The notes beneath the pieces were generated by a model. That model was not told where the DNA came from. It made no database searches and was given only the letters and a program-made list of their open reading frames with translations. From Bacilli bacterium (lineage in GTDB: Bacteria > Bacillota_I > Bacilli_A > RF39 > UBA660), in the NCBI GenBank assembly GCA_017433415.1, contig JAFRHI010000023.1, positions 1 through 64,000 of the forward strand: 64,000 nucleotides of DNA, read 5' to 3'. The first letter of the stretch is position 1, and every line of letters begins with the position of its first letter. Position numbers and translations under genes: made by a program. This document shows positions 60,734 through 64,000 of this stretch, in pieces.

Positions 60734-61934
60734 TTCTTTAATATTAATTTTTTCTTTTTTATTTTTGCCTTTTGTAGTAAATGCTAAAGAGAATGATATA
60801 AAGTTATATTTATTCTATGGTGATGGTTGCCCTCATTGTGCGGAAGAAGAAAAGTTTTTAAGTACTATTGAAGATAAATATGATAATTTAGAAATTGTTC
60901 GCTATGAAGTTTGGTATGATGATAGTAATGCATTATTACTTAAGGATGTTGAAAGAGCTTTTGGTATTACAAGAAGTGGTGTTCCAACGACTGTTATTGG
61001 TAATACAACATTTAGTGGTTATGCTGATGTTGTTGGAAAAAAGATAGAAAGAGCAATTGAATATTATTCTGATAATGATTATGTTGATCAAGTTGTAAAA
61101 ATAAAAGAAGGAACTTTTGATTATAATACGGGAATTGGTGAAGATCAGTTTTCGGAAGAAGAAGATATTACAGATAGTGAAATGACTATTAATATTCCAT
61201 TTGTAGGTGCGGTTAATTTAAAAAAGGCATCTCTTCTAGCTTCTGCTGTTGTAATAGGATTAGTTGATGGTTTTAATCCTTGTGCTATGTGGATACTATT
61301 ATTTTTAATTAGTGTTTTAATAGGAATGAAGAATAAAAAAAGAATGTGGATATTGGGTCTTACATTTTTAGTGACATCGGCATTGGTATATATGCTTATT
61401 ATGTTATCTTGGATACAAATTGCGGTTAAAATTACGGCTATTGTTTGGATAAGAAATATAATTGCGGTTATTGCTTTGATTGGTGCTTTTATAAATATTC
61501 GTAGTTATATTAGAAGTAATGATAGTGGTTGTGAAGTAGTGGATGATAAAAAAAGAAAAACGATTTTTAAAAAAATTCGTAAATTTACACATGAAAAAAG
61601 TCTTTTTTTAGCTTTTTTTGGAGTAGTGGGACTTGCTGTATCAGTAAATTTAGTTGAACTTGCTTGTTCTGCAGGACTTCCTCTTGTATTTACAGAGTTA
61701 CTTGTTTTGAATAATGTTTCTTCTGTTATGAAGTTTGTTTATATGTTTGTTTATATTTTATTCTTTTTATTAGATGACTTAATAATATTTTTTATTGCTA
61801 TGTTTACAATGAAAGTAACAGGCATATCTACTAAATATAATAGATATTCACATCTTTTAGGTGGAATTATTATGGTTATAATAGGTGTTTTGCTTTTGTT
61901 TAAACCAGGATGGTTAATGTTTCAATTTAAATAG
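60717..61934 (+). CDS. Thioredoxin-CcdA/DsbD-like fusion membrane protein
   Basis: After a signal peptide (FLFLPFVVNAKEND) comes an outer thioredoxin domain with GDGCPHC and a cis-Pro loop RSGVPTTVIG, then six or so helices with VDGFNPCAMWILLFLISVLIG and later VNLVELACSAGLPLVFTELL, the paired cysteines of CcdA/DsbD transporters. It moves reducing power across the membrane. TTG 60717 behind GGTGAT fits the signal peptide; the open frame extends to ATG 60699, also possible. Confidence 0.8.
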   Translation: MRKIVNSLILIFSFLFLPFVVNAKENDIKLYLFYGDGCPHCAEEEKFLSTIEDKYDNLEIVRYEVWYDDSNALLLKDVERAFGITRSGVPTTVIGNTTFSGYADVVGKKIERAIEYYSDNDYVDQVVKIKEGTFDYNTGIGEDQFSEEEDITDSEMTINIPFVGAVNLKKASLLASAVVIGLVDGFNPCAMWILLFLISVLIGMKNKKRMWILGLTFLVTSALVYMLIMLSWIQIAVKITAIVWIRNIIAVIALIGAFINIRSYIRSNDSGCEVVDDKKRKTIFKKIRKFTHEKSLFLAFFGVVGLAVSVNLVELACSAGLPLVFTELLVLNNVSSVMKFVYMFVYILFFLLDDLIIFFIAMFTMKVTGISTKYNRYSHLLGGIIMVIIGVLLLFKPGWLMFQFK

Positions 61935-61991
61935 TTTACTTATTTTGAAAAATTGGGTATAATATAATTTAGAATAGAAGGAGTTTGTCGT

Positions 61992-62255
61992 ATGGAAGAG
62001 AACAGAAAAATCGTTATACAGAATAGTGATGGTACAGCTATGGAGGTAGAATTAATTACATATTTAATTAGCGATGATAAGCTTCGATCATATCTTGTTT
62101 ATTCGAAAGGTGAGAAAAATATTCCTGGAGATGATGAGGTTATTTATATTACAAAATTTGTAAATGATAATAATGTTTATAAAGTTTTTGGAATTGAAAA
62201 TGATGATGAATGGTCAGAAGTTCAAAAGCTTTTAAAAGCAATAGCAAATGCTTAG
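61992..62255 (+). CDS. DUF1292-family protein, second copy
   Basis: The 87-residue protein has the DUF1292 layout: IQNSDGTAMEVELITYLISDD, LRSYLVYSKGE, DDEVIYITKF and EWSEVQKLLKAI. It is a paralogue of 6335-6628. TATAAT near 61960 and AAGGAG precede ATG 61992. It overlaps nothing, and the next gene follows after 17 bases. Confidence 0.8.
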   Translation: MEENRKIVIQNSDGTAMEVELITYLISDDKLRSYLVYSKGEKNIPGDDEVIYITKFVNDNNVYKVFGIENDDEWSEVQKLLKAIANA

Positions 62256-62272
62256 ATAGGTGGTGGTTTTTA

Positions 62273-63346
62273 ATGGGTACGGAATATATCTTTGATAATA
62301 GAGAATATGATGTTGGTGTACGTAATTTGAAGGCTACCATGTTTGACATAGTTGCTAGTGAAGAAGAGAGAACAGCAACACTTCAAGAAAAAGTTGCTAA
62401 TGAAGGATATGAAGATTTACAGGCTGGTTTAGTAGAAGTTTCTTCACTTCAAAGTGCTTGTTTGATGAATATTGTTAGAATAACTAATGAACTTGTAGAA
62501 ACAATGAAACAACTTGATTCTTGTTCTAAAGAGACGAAGCGTATAGAGCAAGAAAGTATTAATAGAAAACTTGCTAGTGTTGGAAATAGTCAAGTGATGG
62601 ATGATCCAAATGTTACTATGACTAGTGATGAATCAATGACAAGCGAGGTAACATATGGTAATAATCAAGAACAGGAAGATTTTAATGAAGAAGCGGTAGT
62701 TGATACTCCTGTAGAAGAAGTAGCTGCTGATATTTCTTTAGATGCTGAACCACAAGAAGAAGTGGTTGCTGATGATCCTATAGAAGCTGTTCAACACGAA
62801 GAAGCAGTTGTTGATGCTACTATAGATACTGCACCACAAGAAGAAGTGGTAGTTGATACTCCTATAGATACTGCTCAACAAGAAGAAGTGGTTGTTGATA
62901 CTTCTTCAGATGCTGCACCACAGGAAGAGACACAGCCAGAAGTTAGTAATGAAGTTTTTGCACTTCCTGTTATTGAAGCTGATTCAGTTCAAGTGGAAGA
63001 GGCAAGTAATCCAGCAGCTATTACTTTTGTTAGACAAGGAAGTAATGCTGACAGAGCAATACTTGTTACGCAAAAACAAAGTACTAATCTTCGAAATTCT
63101 AAAGATTCACAACAGGTTTTTGTTTCTCGTACTACAACTGATACTAATATGCAACCACAAGAAGTTGATAATAGCGTTGTAGAGCCAGTTGTGGATGACA
63201 AAAAGAAACAAATAGAAGAAATGTTAGAGCAAGCTAATGCATTATATAAAGAAGGTAAAACTCAAGATGCACAATCATTGTATGATGAAATAAGTGCATT
63301 AAATAAAGAATTACAAGCAGAAACTCAGAAGACTTTAGTAGCTTAG
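62273..63346 (+). CDS. Acidic cytosolic protein with 14-residue tandem repeats
   Basis: The 357-residue protein has an N-terminal helical region (about 1-105, coiled-coil-like, VRITNELVETMKQLDSCSKE), an acidic repeat region, a spacer and a C-terminal coiled coil (KKQIEEMLEQANALYKEGK). The repeat region has four 14-residue units of the type EEVVVDTPIDTAPQ. No signal peptide. ATG 62273 behind AGGTGGTGG is chosen; the open frame before it lies in the previous gene. Probably a scaffold; function unknown. Confidence 0.6.
   Translation: MGTEYIFDNREYDVGVRNLKATMFDIVASEEERTATLQEKVANEGYEDLQAGLVEVSSLQSACLMNIVRITNELVETMKQLDSCSKETKRIEQESINRKLASVGNSQVMDDPNVTMTSDESMTSEVTYGNNQEQEDFNEEAVVDTPVEEVAADISLDAEPQEEVVADDPIEAVQHEEAVVDATIDTAPQEEVVVDTPIDTAQQEEVVVDTSSDAAPQEETQPEVSNEVFALPVIEADSVQVEEASNPAAITFVRQGSNADRAILVTQKQSTNLRNSKDSQQVFVSRTTTDTNMQPQEVDNSVVEPVVDDKKKQIEEMLEQANALYKEGKTQDAQSLYDEISALNKELQAETQKTLVA
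62756..62923 (+). repeat. Four tandem 42-bp units in the acidic protein gene
   Basis: Units begin GAAGAAGTGGTTG or close variants at 62756, 62798, 62840 and 62882. The frame is kept, so copy number can change by recombination or slippage without frameshift. Confidence 0.85.
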
Positions 63347-63371
63347 TATTGTTTTTGAAAGGAGAATCAAT

Positions 63372-64000
63372 ATGCATAACAGAAAAAGAAGCATTCAATT
63401 GTATTTTGCAAAAATATTGATTCTTTTTTCGTTTGCTCTTTTTACATATGGTTTTATTTTAGATTTTAAAAATAGTAATAATTTGGTTAGTTCAATAATT
63501 GATCCTGTAAAGTCTGATAACACAGTTTCAATGACTCCTGTAAGAGGAACAGAAGTTGTATCTGAGGAAAAACCTAATGATACGACTAAAGTTGAAAAAA
63601 ATCCGGCAAATAATCCATCTGATGCAACAACTAATGAAGTACCTAATAATAGTAATAATGGTAATGTTAATAATACAAATAATGGTCAAATACCAAGTAC
63701 TAATAATGGTTCTAGTAATAGTAGTAGTAATTTTAATGTTCTTCCTCAGCAGCCAACAGTAGAAGATGCAAATAATAATTATAGACGTCAAATTGAAAAT
63801 ACATATGGTGTTACAATTAAATATGGTTCTGAGACAAATGGCTATACAGTAGGAGGAGTAGGAACTACCCCAATTACTGATCCTAATCAAATTACTAATG
63901 CTTTAAATGATTTGAAATATTCACTAGCATTATACCCTAGTGGTTTGTTTGCAGAAATTAGAAATGGTGGAATTCCATTGACAATTATTTTAGTAAATAG
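63372..64000 (+). CDS. Anchored protein with Asn/Ser-rich linker, truncated by the window end
   Basis: The open frame from ATG 63372 (AAAGGAGAAT before it) continues to the window edge, 209 visible residues. A basic start and one helix (about 15-34) are followed by an Asn/Ser/Thr-rich linker (about 75-125), then a domain beginning YGVTIKYGSE with LALYPSGLFAEIRNGGIPLTIILV. The last segment recalls secreted zinc-peptidase-like lipoproteins, but the part with any HExxH motif would be outside the window. Unknown function. Confidence 0.65.
   Translation, partial: MHNRKRSIQLYFAKILILFSFALFTYGFILDFKNSNNLVSSIIDPVKSDNTVSMTPVRGTEVVSEEKPNDTTKVEKNPANNPSDATTNEVPNNSNNGNVNNTNNGQIPSTNNGSSNSSSNFNVLPQQPTVEDANNNYRRQIENTYGVTIKYGSETNGYTVGGVGTTPITDPNQITNALNDLKYSLALYPSGLFAEIRNGGIPLTIILVN

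Noticed and set aside
62756-62923. CRISPR-like array
   Set aside because: The repeats are continuous, lack spacers and keep an open frame.

Overview
The window is AT-rich, almost entirely coding, and typical of a low-GC member of the Bacillota. The block ireB-ruvX-DUF1292-mltG-yrrM-U32-U32...greA matches the Bacillus yrzL-yrrK-yrzB-yrrL-yrrM-yrrN-yrrO...greA neighbourhood. Shine-Dalgarno sites are strong (AGGAGG/AGGTGG/GGTGAT), many promoters are SigA-like, and TGA acts as a stop, so the standard bacterial code applies. The mixture of Erysipelotrichia/Mollicutes-like housekeeping genes, a phosphoketolase and many small membrane proteins suggests an uncultured gut-type Bacilli lineage such as RF39 or a relative. 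That taxonomic guess is inference only.

Layout. 1-139: the right end of an IS3-type insertion sequence. 214-2580: a tripartite hybrid histidine kinase with HisKA, receiver and Hpt domains. 2584-3170: two tandem cassettes, each encoding a 27-residue hydrophobic peptide on the minus strand, opposed by a convergent plus-strand RNA with its own promoter and terminator. They look like type I toxin-antitoxin loci. 3210-5569: PrsW-like protease, TspO and rhomboid. 5668-14991: the conserved yrr/greA block, with an inserted gene fusing a two-helix VirB2-like segment to an NlpC/P60 hydrolase, plus an HD phosphohydrolase and hypothetical proteins. 15048-15944: a lipoprotein.

16043-42925 is the centrepiece: about 27 kb, all on the plus strand, holding both a Tad-type pilus set (CpaB, CpaF/TadA ATPase, TadB, TadC, a 49-residue Flp-like pilin, two pseudopilins, a TadZ-like protein) and a Gram-positive type IV secretion set (two VirB2-like proteins, a VirB6-like channel, a PrgI/VirB3-like protein, a free-standing VirB4 N-domain-like protein, the VirB4 ATPase, a SpoIID plus C39-peptidase wall protein, and a VirD4/TraG coupling ATPase). 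A class B sortase, a 1124-residue cysteine-rich secreted protein and two membrane-anchored proteins with a pilin-like globular module lie in the same array. There is no relaxase, integrase or replication gene, and housekeeping genes flank both sides. The cluster therefore looks like a resident envelope machine rather than an integrated conjugative element.

42981-49756: rhodanese, VTT-family protein, RmuC, hypothetical proteins, TrpS, a second rhomboid and small unknowns. 49767-51711: htpG behind a promoter overlapped by a near-consensus CIRCE operator. 51827-55027: a 931-residue protein with a textbook class-a type IV prepilin signal, and a small anchored protein. 55090-55122: a short decayed copy of the prepilin N-terminal coding sequence. 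55209-57551: phosphoketolase. 57730-59238: small unknowns. 59332-61934: cysteine desulfurase, a CGGC thioredoxin and a thioredoxin-CcdA-like fusion. 61992-64000: a second DUF1292 protein, an acidic protein with 14-residue repeats and a truncated anchored protein.

A theme across the window is disulfide-rich envelope biogenesis. The three VirB2-like proteins each carry a cysteine on both sides of their helix pair, the 1124-residue protein has about 37 cysteines, the giant prepilin is cysteine-rich, and membrane thiol-redox genes are nearby. I saw no tRNA, rRNA or CRISPR array.
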